Source: Anabaena sp. 4-3 (GTDB lineage Bacteria > Cyanobacteriota > Cyanobacteriia > Cyanobacteriales > Nostocaceae). Taken from it: DNA of 64,000 nucleotides. The notes beneath the pieces were generated by a model, which made no database searches, was not told where the DNA came from, and saw only the letters and a list, made by a program, of their open reading frames with translations. Below, in pieces: positions 1 to 9,403 of this stretch. Position numbers and translations under genes: made by a program. The DNA is taken from positions 76,908 through 140,907 of the forward strand of contig NZ_LUHJ01000014.1 of NCBI RefSeq assembly GCF_001597745.1. Direction: 5' to 3'. Each line of letters begins with the position of its first letter. Position 1 is the stretch's first letter.

Positions 1-63
1 GAGGGAGGGAGGGGATGAGGGGGAATTTATTCTTAATACCCAGTCCCCAATCACCAGTCGCTC

Positions 64-1794
64 CTACTTCGGTTTGTGTAGGTTCATGGGTGCAATTATG
101 GCTTTTGCTCCCAGGATGCGGGAGTATAGTTTTCCTTCGGTGTCGTGAAGCATGAAGTTGGCGGTTAAGCCGGTTGCGGTTTTGCTGATGATTTCACAAG
201 AAACGTAGAAGGGGGCGTTACATGGAATGGGTCTAAATTGTTCTGAATTTGTTAGTTGTCCGGGTAAGCATACTTCTTGGTGATAATGGCTTAACCATAA
301 CCATAAGGGTTGGGTACTTAAGTCTGTGGCGTAAGGGTTATACCATCTGATGGGAAATTGTCCTTGGGTTTCTGGTGAGATTTCTGACCAGAAACATTCA
401 ACAGTAATTTTCTCTGGGCTGATGTTGATAACTCTGGTAATTTGTTGGAATGCTGCACCATGAAAGAGGGAGCAATCTCCATTTTGATAGAAGTCTTTAC
501 CAGTTGTGGTGATGATATTATCTTCTGTCAAATTTACAGATTCATATATCGGTGCTTCTGGTGTTTGCCGCACAGTTGTAATGTTAGCGCGGAAATGATA
601 ATGGGTTTTTCCTTCGGGGGTTTTACTCAAAATTGTGGTCTGAAATTCGATTGATTCAGCACCATTTTTAGCGAGTTCTTGAATTTCGAGAATGTATTCT
701 TTTGATGTTTGATTGAAGGTAATCCCCTTTAAAACTTTGAAGTCTTTACATCTTAAATAGCGATAACCTGGATAGCATTCTTCACAAGCATGAATCATCC
801 AAGACATGGCACAGGTGGCTGGTAGTACGGGAGTCCCAGCAATGACATGATCCATTAAAAAGGGATTTGCATCTACACTTAGGCGGCGACGGATGCGATA
901 GCTGCGGAGTTGGGGGTCTAGTGTGCCGGCTGGGGGGATAATGGGGCTACCAATGACTACTTGTGTAGAGTCACGATGGCTGGGATGGAGTTCATTGACT
1001 AGCATTTGTGTTCCGACATCCACAGGAATGATATCAATTCCTCTTTCTGCGAAAGCTTTTTTGAGTTCTGGTGTCACCATACCGCTATCCCAACCGCCCC
1101 AGTTGATAGCGACAACGTGACAGTTAGGGTTGTATTGCTTAATCAAGTGGGCTGACTTATTGAGAATTTCATTAGCGATCGCATAATCGGATTGTCCAAT
1201 ATTCCCATAAAATCCCGCCACGGAAGAAAACAACACTAAATGTTCTAATTCTTTAGCATCCACACAAGACAGCAGATTTTCCAAGCCTTGTACCTTAGCT
1301 GTGTAAACCTTCTCAAAATCTTGGTCTGTCTTCTTCTCAATCAACTTATCAGCTAAGTTACCCGCACCGTGAATAATCCCTGTAATTTTCCCCACTCGTG
1401 CCGACACAGCCGCTAATTTTTGCTGTAACTCCGCCACATTAGTGACATCAACACTGATATATTCAGCCTTTGCGCCAGCCTTGTGAATTTCCGCCAGAGT
1501 TGTTTTAATCTCCCGACTAGAAACAATTTTGTTATAAACTTTCTGTACACTCATCGGTGTAGGCTTCTCCCCTTGGGAGATAAGATGCTGCATAATCCGT
1601 TTTTTTAACACAGCCTCTTCAAAACAATCCTGAGCGAAATCAGGCTCATTTTCCATCACCTGCGAACGCCCCAGCAGAATAAACTGACAAGGCTGGTGCT
1701 GCGCTAATCGAGTCACACATTGCGCCGTAATTCCCTTAGCACCACCACTAACAACAAAAACCGAAGAAGAACGAACCTGAGTCAGTGTAGTCAT
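64..1794 (-). CDS. Heterocyst glycolipid PKS component: catalytic ketoreductase plus dehydratase (HglF-like)
   Basis: A 576-residue protein with two catalytic parts. Residues 10-290 are the catalytic half of a PKS ketoreductase: NADP loop GGAKGIT at 17-23, SDR Ser about 191, Tyr204, Asn208 and the INWGGWDSGM motif. Residues 300-570 are a hot-dog dehydratase: His316 in HxxxGxxxxP, an LFHG motif near 443, and Asp491/Gln495 in DxxxQ. It lies downstream of hglE in the same orientation, 169 bases away. HglE ends in the structural half of a ketoreductase, so the two proteins probably complete one another. The inferred role is reduction and dehydration of the growing acyl chain of heterocyst glycolipid aglycones. 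By position it matches the gene after hglE in Anabaena PCC 7120, but I am not sure of the symbol. Confidence 0.85.
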   Translation of the reverse strand: MTTLTQVRSSSVFVVSGGAKGITAQCVTRLAQHQPCQFILLGRSQVMENEPDFAQDCFEEAVLKKRIMQHLISQGEKPTPMSVQKVYNKIVSSREIKTTLAEIHKAGAKAEYISVDVTNVAELQQKLAAVSARVGKITGIIHGAGNLADKLIEKKTDQDFEKVYTAKVQGLENLLSCVDAKELEHLVLFSSVAGFYGNIGQSDYAIANEILNKSAHLIKQYNPNCHVVAINWGGWDSGMVTPELKKAFAERGIDIIPVDVGTQMLVNELHPSHRDSTQVVIGSPIIPPAGTLDPQLRSYRIRRRLSVDANPFLMDHVIAGTPVLPATCAMSWMIHACEECYPGYRYLRCKDFKVLKGITFNQTSKEYILEIQELAKNGAESIEFQTTILSKTPEGKTHYHFRANITTVRQTPEAPIYESVNLTEDNIITTTGKDFYQNGDCSLFHGAAFQQITRVINISPEKITVECFWSEISPETQGQFPIRWYNPYATDLSTQPLWLWLSHYHQEVCLPGQLTNSEQFRPIPCNAPFYVSCEIISKTATGLTANFMLHDTEGKLYSRILGAKAIIAPMNLHKPK

Positions 1795-1963
1795 CTTATT
1801 AAAAATCTTAGCTTTGAATAAATAGGGATTAGGGACTAGGGACTGGGGACTGGGGACTAGGTAAATTCTCTCCGCGTACCTCTGCGTTTACCTTCTGGAG
1901 CGAGACGCTACGCGAATATGCGCCCCTCTGCGTTTTTAAACTCCTCCTCAATCCCCAAACCCT
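1795..1963. repeat. Intergenic repeat patch between the two PKS genes
   Basis: The stretch holds GGGACTGGGGACT tandem repeats around 1836-1860 and a segment containing GAGCGAGACGCTACGCG at about 1897-1915. The latter belongs to a repeat type seen again near 13.14 kb and 63.8 kb. No gene or clear terminator is visible, so the PKS genes may be co-transcribed through it. Confidence 0.6.
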
Positions 1964-4900
1964 CTACTCGAAAGAACTAATCAAAGTAACACGCCCCTGA
2001 GAACCATAAGCAACCTCAGAGATGCAAAGATTAGAATCATGCAACTCATCAACAATATGTTGTGCTGAAGTTTGCGGATTTAAACTCGGACTGAGGTCAA
2101 TACCTCTAGTAAACACATTCGACCATTCCCATCTCAGAGTCTTAACTAACCCGAATAACCCAGCACCAACTGCGCCAAAGTTCACATTATGCTCCAACCC
2201 AAAACTGCCATCTAAGCGAGTTACAGTAAAGAAGCAACTACGTTGATACCGTCCGGCTTCCGTCAAGGATTTTTTCAGGTGCTTCGCCATAAAGAAAACG
2301 TGCTTTACAATGGCTTTTTCTGCTGGGAGGAAGGGAATTTTCCCGGTGTTATCTACCTGAAATGCTGGGTGGAGGTGGAGGAAAGCCCCAATCGTGCCGT
2401 AGTGGGTAGCGATCGCAGATAATTTTTCTTGTAGTAGTTCTTCACTCATATCTGCAAGGGTGACTTGATTTACACCTGCGGGTAAAGGCGAACGCTGGGG
2501 TACAATCGATTGGGGGAAGCTCAAAACTACCACTTTCCAACCCCGTTCTGTTAAGGCTTGCGCTACTTGGGAGGTAGTCAGAGAGCCATCATCAGTAATT
2601 AAACAGATGTGTCCCTCTGGTAATGTGAACTCTAAACTATCCGGTGCTGGCAGGTATTTGAGTTTGGCTGGACGGCGTTGTACACCGTCAATGATTTTTA
2701 CTGCTTCCCAGTCAAACTCAGGCTGAGGCTTTTTTTTTTCACCTCCCACCAACTTCTGGAGGTAGTCAACAATTTGACCGATTGTACGCAATTCGCCTAA
2801 TTCTTCGACGTTGGGTTTAGGCAGGTTGGGATACAATTCCTGTAATCCGCCTAAGATTTCTACCCGTTTGATGGAGTCAATCCCTAAGTCAGCCTCCATA
2901 TCCATTTCTAATTCCAGCATTTCCACTGGGTAGCCAGTCTTATCACTGATAATGTTAATCAGGTTTTGACCGATGTCTGCGTAATCTGTGGTGTCTGCAA
3001 CTGCCGTCTCTGCAATGGTTTCTACAACTGCCACTGGCTCAGGTGCAGGGGGAGCAACTACGGGTGCAGGTGCAGGTACTTCTACTACTTGTTCTACAGG
3101 CTGTGTTACAACTGCTACAGTTTGACCGCTAGCTGCATTGCCTTGAAGAAACTCGATAATTTGCCCAATGGTGCGTTTTTCTGCTAGTTCTTCTAAGTTT
3201 GGCTTGGGTAAATCAGGATACAATTCTTGTAATCCGCCTAAGATTTCTACCCGTTTGATGGAGTCAATTCCTAAGTCTGCCTCCATGTCCATTTCCAATT
3301 CCAGCATTTCAACTGGGTAGCCAGTCTTATCACTGATAATTGCTAGTAGGTTGTTACCCAACTCAGCCACATCTACGACGGGTGCAGCTACAGGTGCAGG
3401 TGCAGGAGTTACTTCAACTTCTGGGACTGGGGGCGCGATGACTTGAGCCACAGGTGCGGGTGCTGCAACGGGTGTCTCAACTACAGGTTCAGGCTGAATT
3501 TGCCAAGCTGTGGGTGCAGGTGCAACAGGTGCATCAGCAATGGTGAATTCGGGTTTAGCTACAGGCTCAACTACAGGCTGAGGCTGGGGTTCTACTTTGG
3601 CGGTGACAGGTGCGGGTGCTTCAACAACGGGGTTGTCAATGCTGAAAGCGGGGATGGGTTTGGTAACTTCTTCTTTTACTGGTGTTTCGGTGGCTGGTGC
3701 AGTTACGCCACTGGAAAGAACTAAGGAATATTGTTGTTGAATCAGGTCGAAGAAGTTTTTCGCGTAAGCTACTTGTTCCTGAAGATATTTTTCATGAATG
3801 CGGAGGGTTTCACTTTGTTGAGAGTGAAACTGTGTCATGCTGCGTTCCAAGCTTTCCGTCACTACTAGCTTAAGCTGGGCTGCTTCTTGGGAAGTCTTGG
3901 CGTTAGCAAACAAAGCATTTTGCTGTTGCATCAGTTGGAAGAAGGCTTTAGTGTATTCCATCTGATGGTTGAGGTAAGTACCATGTACTTGCAGGTTCTC
4001 AGCTTGGTTTTGCTGGAATTGAGTCATTAGGTACTCTAGGCTTTCTAGCACTCGCTGGAAGTTTTCCAGTGTTTCTGGTGTTTGCATCTTCTTTTCTTCG
4101 GCTAGTTGAGGTGCAAGGATCGCAGAGTTCATTTCGGGTTTTGCTTCGGTGGTGATAGTAGAGTTATTGGTAATTTTGGGGGCGCGTCCGTTACCGTTAC
4201 CGTTGGTTTCTTTGACTGGTGCAAAGATGGCGGGTGTCATTGGTTGGGGGGTGACGGTAGCCGCAGGTGCAGAGATGGCGGGTGTTTCTTGCACTGGGGT
4301 AGCGGTAACATTGACTGTGGGTGCAGGTGTTAAGGATATTTTGTGTCCATTATTCAACGCTTGCACGAAGGCGTTTTTGGTTTTTTCGGACACGTAGTTG
4401 ATACCGTTTAACTTAACACTCAGACCTTTTTTGGTATTGGTTGGGGGTAGGGTTGGCTGGGTTTGGTATGGGTCGAGGTTTTTCAACTGCATACCCAGGA
4501 CGCGCATTTGTACTACGGCTTCTCGCAGAGAGCGATCGCTGTTTTTCTGGGCGCTGGGGTTCAAAGCTACGGTAACATGGGGGCGATCGCCTAAAATTTC
4601 TTTGACTAAGTTAGTCAGTATTCTCTTCGGCCCGAATTCCACGAAGCAATAACCACCAGCAGCATAAATATTTTCAATTTCCTGTTTGAACAGCACCGAG
4701 TTAGCGAGGTGAGTTTCTAGGATTTTTTGAATGGCTGGGGATTCTGTGGGATATTGCTTACCTGTAACGTTGCTGAATACGGGCAGCTTAGGTTGATTAA
4801 ATGTAACTGATTTGGTAGCGATCGCAAAGGATTTCTGAGCGAAAGCAATCAGTGAGGTGTGGAAAGCGGCGGATACTGGTAAAGGTATGGCTGCATAACC

Positions 4901-7351
4901 TTTATCTTGTAAAACCTGACGGACTTTCGCAATTTCGGCGGTTGACCCTGCCAAAACAAACTGAGTAGGAGAATTATAATTAGCGATCGTTACCTGTGGA
5001 AACTGCTTGAGAATCGGTTCAATTTTATTAATATCTTCTTTCACCGCCAACATCGTACCCGCATCATGATCAGGGTCTTTTGGTGCAGCCATTGCTTGAC
5101 CCCTAGCTTTGACTAGGTACATATAATCTTGGTCACTCAACACCCCCGCAGCCCATAAAGCGGTGATTTCCCCAAAACTGTGTCCAGCTACAAAGTCAGA
5201 CTTAAACCCAGCTTGTTTGAGGATGGAATATAACCCCGCACTAAATGCACCTATCGCTGGTTGTGCGTATTCTGTGCGTTGCAGTGCAGCCATTTGAGCC
5301 TTTTTCTCAGCCTCATCAAACACCGGATGAGGGAACACAATTTCTGAGAGGGGACGCAAGTTATCTTGCAGCAACAACCCATCCATATAACCGTAGAGAC
5401 GGCGGAAGGTGGGGAAGTTCATCACCAGTTCTTTACCCATTTCCAGGTATTGAGAACCTTGACCGGAGAACAACGCCACTACTTTACCGCCTAACTCCAT
5501 CCCAGAAGCACGGTAATAAATTCCTTGGGGATGTTCCCAATTAGTAACAGTACCTTTGTGTTTCAACCAGTCAATGCTAATTTGCATCAACTTGCAAGCT
5601 TCTTGCAGATTTTCCGCGACAAAACCAACTCTAGCTGCATTCTGGGGAATTTCTAGAGACTGACAATCTTGCGCTAATTGGGCGAAGTGTCTATCACCTG
5701 CTTCTGACTGCAAGTTATTCAAAACTTGTTCACAGTTTTTCAGCAATTCCGCCGGGGTAGCAGCAAACAGCAGGATTTCGCGGGGGGTGCTGTGCAGACG
5801 GTAGGGGCGATTTTGTTCGCTGTCGTATTCTTCCAAAACTACGTGGTAGTTTGTTCCACCAAAACCGAAGGAACTTACACCCGCACGTCTTGGTGCTTCA
5901 CCTTCCGCCCGAATCCAAGGACGAGTATCAGTGTTGAGATAAAATGAGGAGTTGTTAATATTGAGCTTGGGATTCGGCTCAGTGATGTTAATTGTCGGTG
6001 GTAAGATTTTGTGATGCAATGCCAAGGCAGTTTTAACTAAACTGACTGCACCTGCTGCTGCTTTGGTGTGTCCGATTTGAGATTTCACACTACCCAAAGC
6101 GATATGTTGCTTTTTGTTGTCGTGTTCAGCGAAAAAGTCTCTTAAAGAACCGAATTCGGTGGGGTCGCCAGCCATTGTTCCCGTACCGTGGGCTTCAATT
6201 AAACCAACGGTAGCAGGAGAGAAACCAGCATCTTCGTAAGCACGACGTAAGGCGTTGATTTGACCTTCTTTGCGGGGTGCATAAATACTCTTGTAGCGTC
6301 CATCGCTGGAAGTACCTATACCTTTGATGACTGCATAGATTCTATCGTCGTCGCGGACTGCATCTTCCAGACGCTTCAACACCAGCATACAAACACCTTC
6401 ACCTAGCATCATCCCATCAGATTTAGCATCGAAGGGTTTAACGTTTTCGCTGGGGGAAACGGCTGGGGTTTTGCTAAAGGAGATGTAAGCCATGATGGTG
6501 TTGTCGGTGTCTACACCACCAGTCAGCATCATGTCAGCCCGATATTCTACCAGTTCGCTAATTGCCATTTTCAACGCACCGAAGGAACTAGCACAAGCTG
6601 CATCAACAACACAGTTCATTGCACCAAAGTTCAAGCGGTTGGCAATGCGTCCAGCAACGACGTTAGCTAACATCCCTGGGAAAGCGTTTTCATCCCATTT
6701 GACGTAAGCACTTTTAATTTTTTCAACGATTTTGTCGGTGTCTTCGTCGGAGAGTCCACTGCTTTTGAGGACTTTTTTCCAAATAGGATATTCTAAACGC
6801 GCAGACAGGGGCATCCCCAATTGCTTCGCCATTGCTACCCCTAAAATTACGCCTACCATCTCGCGGTTAAAGTCACGAGATTCGCCATAACCAGCATCTT
6901 CCATTGCTTCTTTTGCAACTACAAGACTTAATAGTTGCGAAACATCGGTAACTTCTAAAATGCTGGGAGGAATACCGAATTCCATCGGGTTAAAATCCAC
7001 CTCTGGAATAAACCCGCCACGTTTACAGTAGGTTTTATCTTCGGGTGTTCTGGGGTTGGGGTCGTAATAATCTTCTACACTCCAATGGGTGGCAGGAATA
7101 TCGGTAATGCAATCAACTTTATTAATGATATTTTGCCAATATTCCCGCAAGTTTCTAGCTTGAGGAACTAGAGAAGCCATGCCAATAATGGCTATAGGAT
7201 TTTGTTGTAGTTGTCTGTTAATTTTGTTAATTGACATTGGTTGTTCCAAGTTCATCTTTTTGTCCTCAATACACCGCAACAAAGCCTTTTCGCAGTTACT
7301 AATTTGGCTTTCTAACTCCGCCAAGGCAGCATCAATTGAATTAGCAGACAT
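1964..7351 (-). CDS. hglE: Heterocyst glycolipid polyketide synthase HglE (KS-AT-ACP-ACP-KR structural half)
   Basis: A 1795-residue iterative PKS related to PfaA of PUFA synthases. It makes the long-chain aglycone of heterocyst glycolipids, the gas-barrier layer. Ketosynthase: about 50-510, Cys253, His388 (EAHGTGT) and His428. Acyltransferase: about 620-930, GHSFGE with Ser725, His831. A Pro/Ala-rich linker contains a duplicated helical segment (about 1100-1215). Two nearly identical acyl carrier domains carry GIDSIKR, with phosphopantetheine serines 1364 and 1493. The end, about 1555-1795, looks like the structural subdomain of a ketoreductase without its catalytic partner, which is encoded by the next gene. 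A short helical N-terminus precedes the KS. Divergent from hgdB, as in the Anabaena PCC 7120 island. Confidence 0.93.
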   Translation of the reverse strand: MSANSIDAALAELESQISNCEKALLRCIEDKKMNLEQPMSINKINRQLQQNPIAIIGMASLVPQARNLREYWQNIINKVDCITDIPATHWSVEDYYDPNPRTPEDKTYCKRGGFIPEVDFNPMEFGIPPSILEVTDVSQLLSLVVAKEAMEDAGYGESRDFNREMVGVILGVAMAKQLGMPLSARLEYPIWKKVLKSSGLSDEDTDKIVEKIKSAYVKWDENAFPGMLANVVAGRIANRLNFGAMNCVVDAACASSFGALKMAISELVEYRADMMLTGGVDTDNTIMAYISFSKTPAVSPSENVKPFDAKSDGMMLGEGVCMLVLKRLEDAVRDDDRIYAVIKGIGTSSDGRYKSIYAPRKEGQINALRRAYEDAGFSPATVGLIEAHGTGTMAGDPTEFGSLRDFFAEHDNKKQHIALGSVKSQIGHTKAAAGAVSLVKTALALHHKILPPTINITEPNPKLNINNSSFYLNTDTRPWIRAEGEAPRRAGVSSFGFGGTNYHVVLEEYDSEQNRPYRLHSTPREILLFAATPAELLKNCEQVLNNLQSEAGDRHFAQLAQDCQSLEIPQNAARVGFVAENLQEACKLMQISIDWLKHKGTVTNWEHPQGIYYRASGMELGGKVVALFSGQGSQYLEMGKELVMNFPTFRRLYGYMDGLLLQDNLRPLSEIVFPHPVFDEAEKKAQMAALQRTEYAQPAIGAFSAGLYSILKQAGFKSDFVAGHSFGEITALWAAGVLSDQDYMYLVKARGQAMAAPKDPDHDAGTMLAVKEDINKIEPILKQFPQVTIANYNSPTQFVLAGSTAEIAKVRQVLQDKGYAAIPLPVSAAFHTSLIAFAQKSFAIATKSVTFNQPKLPVFSNVTGKQYPTESPAIQKILETHLANSVLFKQEIENIYAAGGYCFVEFGPKRILTNLVKEILGDRPHVTVALNPSAQKNSDRSLREAVVQMRVLGMQLKNLDPYQTQPTLPPTNTKKGLSVKLNGINYVSEKTKNAFVQALNNGHKISLTPAPTVNVTATPVQETPAISAPAATVTPQPMTPAIFAPVKETNGNGNGRAPKITNNSTITTEAKPEMNSAILAPQLAEEKKMQTPETLENFQRVLESLEYLMTQFQQNQAENLQVHGTYLNHQMEYTKAFFQLMQQQNALFANAKTSQEAAQLKLVVTESLERSMTQFHSQQSETLRIHEKYLQEQVAYAKNFFDLIQQQYSLVLSSGVTAPATETPVKEEVTKPIPAFSIDNPVVEAPAPVTAKVEPQPQPVVEPVAKPEFTIADAPVAPAPTAWQIQPEPVVETPVAAPAPVAQVIAPPVPEVEVTPAPAPVAAPVVDVAELGNNLLAIISDKTGYPVEMLELEMDMEADLGIDSIKRVEILGGLQELYPDLPKPNLEELAEKRTIGQIIEFLQGNAASGQTVAVVTQPVEQVVEVPAPAPVVAPPAPEPVAVVETIAETAVADTTDYADIGQNLINIISDKTGYPVEMLELEMDMEADLGIDSIKRVEILGGLQELYPNLPKPNVEELGELRTIGQIVDYLQKLVGGEKKKPQPEFDWEAVKIIDGVQRRPAKLKYLPAPDSLEFTLPEGHICLITDDGSLTTSQVAQALTERGWKVVVLSFPQSIVPQRSPLPAGVNQVTLADMSEELLQEKLSAIATHYGTIGAFLHLHPAFQVDNTGKIPFLPAEKAIVKHVFFMAKHLKKSLTEAGRYQRSCFFTVTRLDGSFGLEHNVNFGAVGAGLFGLVKTLRWEWSNVFTRGIDLSPSLNPQTSAQHIVDELHDSNLCISEVAYGSQGRVTLISSFE

Positions 7352-7604
7352 AGTAAATATTCTCTTCTGGGGTACTGTGGATTTTGTAGCTACAGTAATT
7401 TCTGTTGCTTACCCTGAGAAGTGTTCTTTCTTGTTAGCAAATGGGCATTGGGAATAGGGCATTGGGCATTGATGCACAGGGCATTGGATTTTCCTCCCCT
7501 GCTTCCCTAGCTTCCCCTGCCCCCCTGCCTCTTCCTAGCCTCTCCTCCCACTTCACCCTGATGAATGGACGCTGTTGGCGTTTCTAGGCTATTGCAAAAT
7601 CATG
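7352..7604. other. hglE upstream region with GGGCATTGG tandem repeats
   Basis: The 5' region of hglE contains short direct repeats of GGGCATTGG at about 7443-7488, then a pyrimidine-rich CTTCCCCTGCC stretch. I found no GTA-N8-TAC NtcA box here. The hglE promoter should lie in this stretch but I cannot place it. Confidence 0.4.
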
Positions 7605-7883
7605 TTATCTCACGCTCGACTCTTGATATTGTGGTAACAGGTCGATGACGTTATTGACGCTGGTAAAATAATCTTGAAGCGCGGTAGCTGCTTGACCAGT
7701 AAATTCAATCCATTCGTAATGGTAGAAATTGTGAGTAGTTGTATCCAAATTGGACAATGGCAATTTAGGTGTAGCTATGAGAACTGAAACGCTTTTTTCT
7801 CCCAAACTCGTTTGATTATCTAGCTTCACCGCAGCCACATAGTTGGTATTAATGACAACGTTCTGTATCTTGATGAATGCCAT
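7605..7883 (-). CDS. Small conserved-looking hypothetical protein
   Basis: A 92-residue protein beginning MAFIKIQNVVINTNYV, with alternating hydrophobic residues that suggest a beta-rich fold and a C-terminal helix. I recognise no domain and see no signal peptide or membrane segment. It lies just upstream of hglE on the same strand, and a small ORF occupies a comparable place in the Anabaena hgl island. Function unknown. A start codon in good context and codon usage like its neighbours support a real gene. Confidence 0.6.
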   Translation of the reverse strand: MAFIKIQNVVINTNYVAAVKLDNQTSLGEKSVSVLIATPKLPLSNLDTTTHNFYHYEWIEFTGQAATALQDYFTSVNNVIDLLPQYQESSVR

Positions 7884-9403
7884 AGCCAGTTTCAGCGTCC
7901 AGGATAATATATGTTATGGGATTTAACCCAGAAAAGTTGACAAGTTCGTTACAGAAGAAACATCACCTTGACTCGGAATTACACAGTTATTTACACGAAC
8001 CAGCAACCATTTAAAGGTGATAACCATGCAGCTAGGTTTAGTCATTATTTACTGTTCCACGCGCACATAAATAACTAATTTTCCTCGCTGCTTTTAAGTA
8101 TTGAATTAATACAAAGAATAGCACAATTCATAGAAACTAAATCATTGGTTTAAATGAATTTTATAAAAAAGCCGGGTGTTAGTTGATGAAACTCTCAATT
8201 TTTGCATAATACACAAGTATAATTGAAAACTCATAATTCTTGGCTAGTAAGTAGCTTGATGTCGGCTATAAAGTTCACTTTATCTAGAAAGATATGACAG
8301 CATCAGTTGATTTTCCAGCCCGTAAACATTCCCTGCATACACAAATCAGATTACATAGCATTGATAATTTATTTCTCAGCACTACATCATAATCAAGGTT
8401 TGTTTTTTGATGAATTTTTAATATAAATGACTTATGGGGCTGAAAGAGTATTTATTAAGCAAAAATTTCTTTGATATATTGTGCAGTTTAAACAAAATAG
8501 GGAATAGGCAAAGAATGTATGATCTTATTTGATTGTTGAACAAATTCAAGACTAATCTAAAAGCTGATTTCCTATTGCTGTAGGGGTTTAGCAATGCTAA
8601 ACCCCTACAGACTACTGCCAGCCGACTATGTGAGTTAATTATGTCTGAGTATTTAACACCAAAAATCAGGCAAAATTACTAAGACATCAAGCCTTTAGTC
8701 AAAATACCAACAATTACGACTAAGATATACCGAATATGTTTGAGCAATGTCTAGAAATGATGATTTTACTCACATAATCACAGAGAATGTCTGATCAACA
8801 ACTGTTGCGATCGCCATTCCTCGATAATCTCAGAGACACATCACAAAAGGATTAGGGGGATGAGGGAGCGGCAAAGAAAAGCTCATAACTAATGACCAAT
8901 GACCAATGACTAATGATTAATCCCCCATCAATTGACAAAATCACATTTTTTTGCAATGATTGAACACGTCTACTAAAAAATTATGCCCTGAATTTCCACT
9001 CGTCACTTCGGATTAATTGGGATTGAAGTTTTTTAAAAAAGCAAACGTATTTTTCGCTACTGGATACGAATTCTAATTAAGGTAGAACTGAAGAAAGATT
9101 TGTAGTTAATTAACCATCATTAATGTTGCAATCAGATGGTTACTGTGCGAGAGTAGCCAAGCTATCAAACCAGTCAGATAAACTTAATTAGAACTGCTTG
9201 CTCATTGATATAAATACAGGGAAAAATTACTCATACTAGCCGTTACAAACTGCGTATACCAACCGCAGAAAAAACTTCTCTTTCCTTCTGCTACGTGTTA
9301 CCTGTCTTTTTCCAGTTAGTTTGCAGATAAATATTGAGCAGTTGATTCATAAAGATGTTTTAGATATTACTGGCTGATCACACCTCAAATTGGAAATGAA
9401 AAT
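7884..9403. other. 1.5-kb non-coding region upstream of hgdB
   Basis: No ORF of note is present on either strand. The DNA is AT-rich, with one perfect hairpin at 8578-8610 and a TGACCAATGACCAATGACTAATGA repeat tract around 8891-8925. It separates the divergent hglE-side and hgdB transcription units, so it should hold the developmentally regulated hgdB promoter. I found no exact TGTA-N8-TACA site in it. A long 5' leader or small RNA is possible but not shown. Confidence 0.5.
8578..8610. repeat. Perfect 33-base hairpin
   Basis: CTGTAGGGGTTTAGC and its exact reverse complement are separated by only AAT: 15-base arms and a 3-base loop. There is no T-run directly after it on either strand. It resembles the dispersed small palindromes of Nostoc genomes more than an ordinary terminator. 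Confidence 0.8.

Noticed and set aside
4106-4397. Gly-rich plus-strand frames inside hglE
   Set aside because: They arise from the Pro/Ala-rich linker read on the other strand.
8101-8125. GTA-N9-TAC motif in the hgdB upstream region as an NtcA site
   Set aside because: It lacks the flanking T and A, has the wrong spacing and lies 1.3 kb from the gene.
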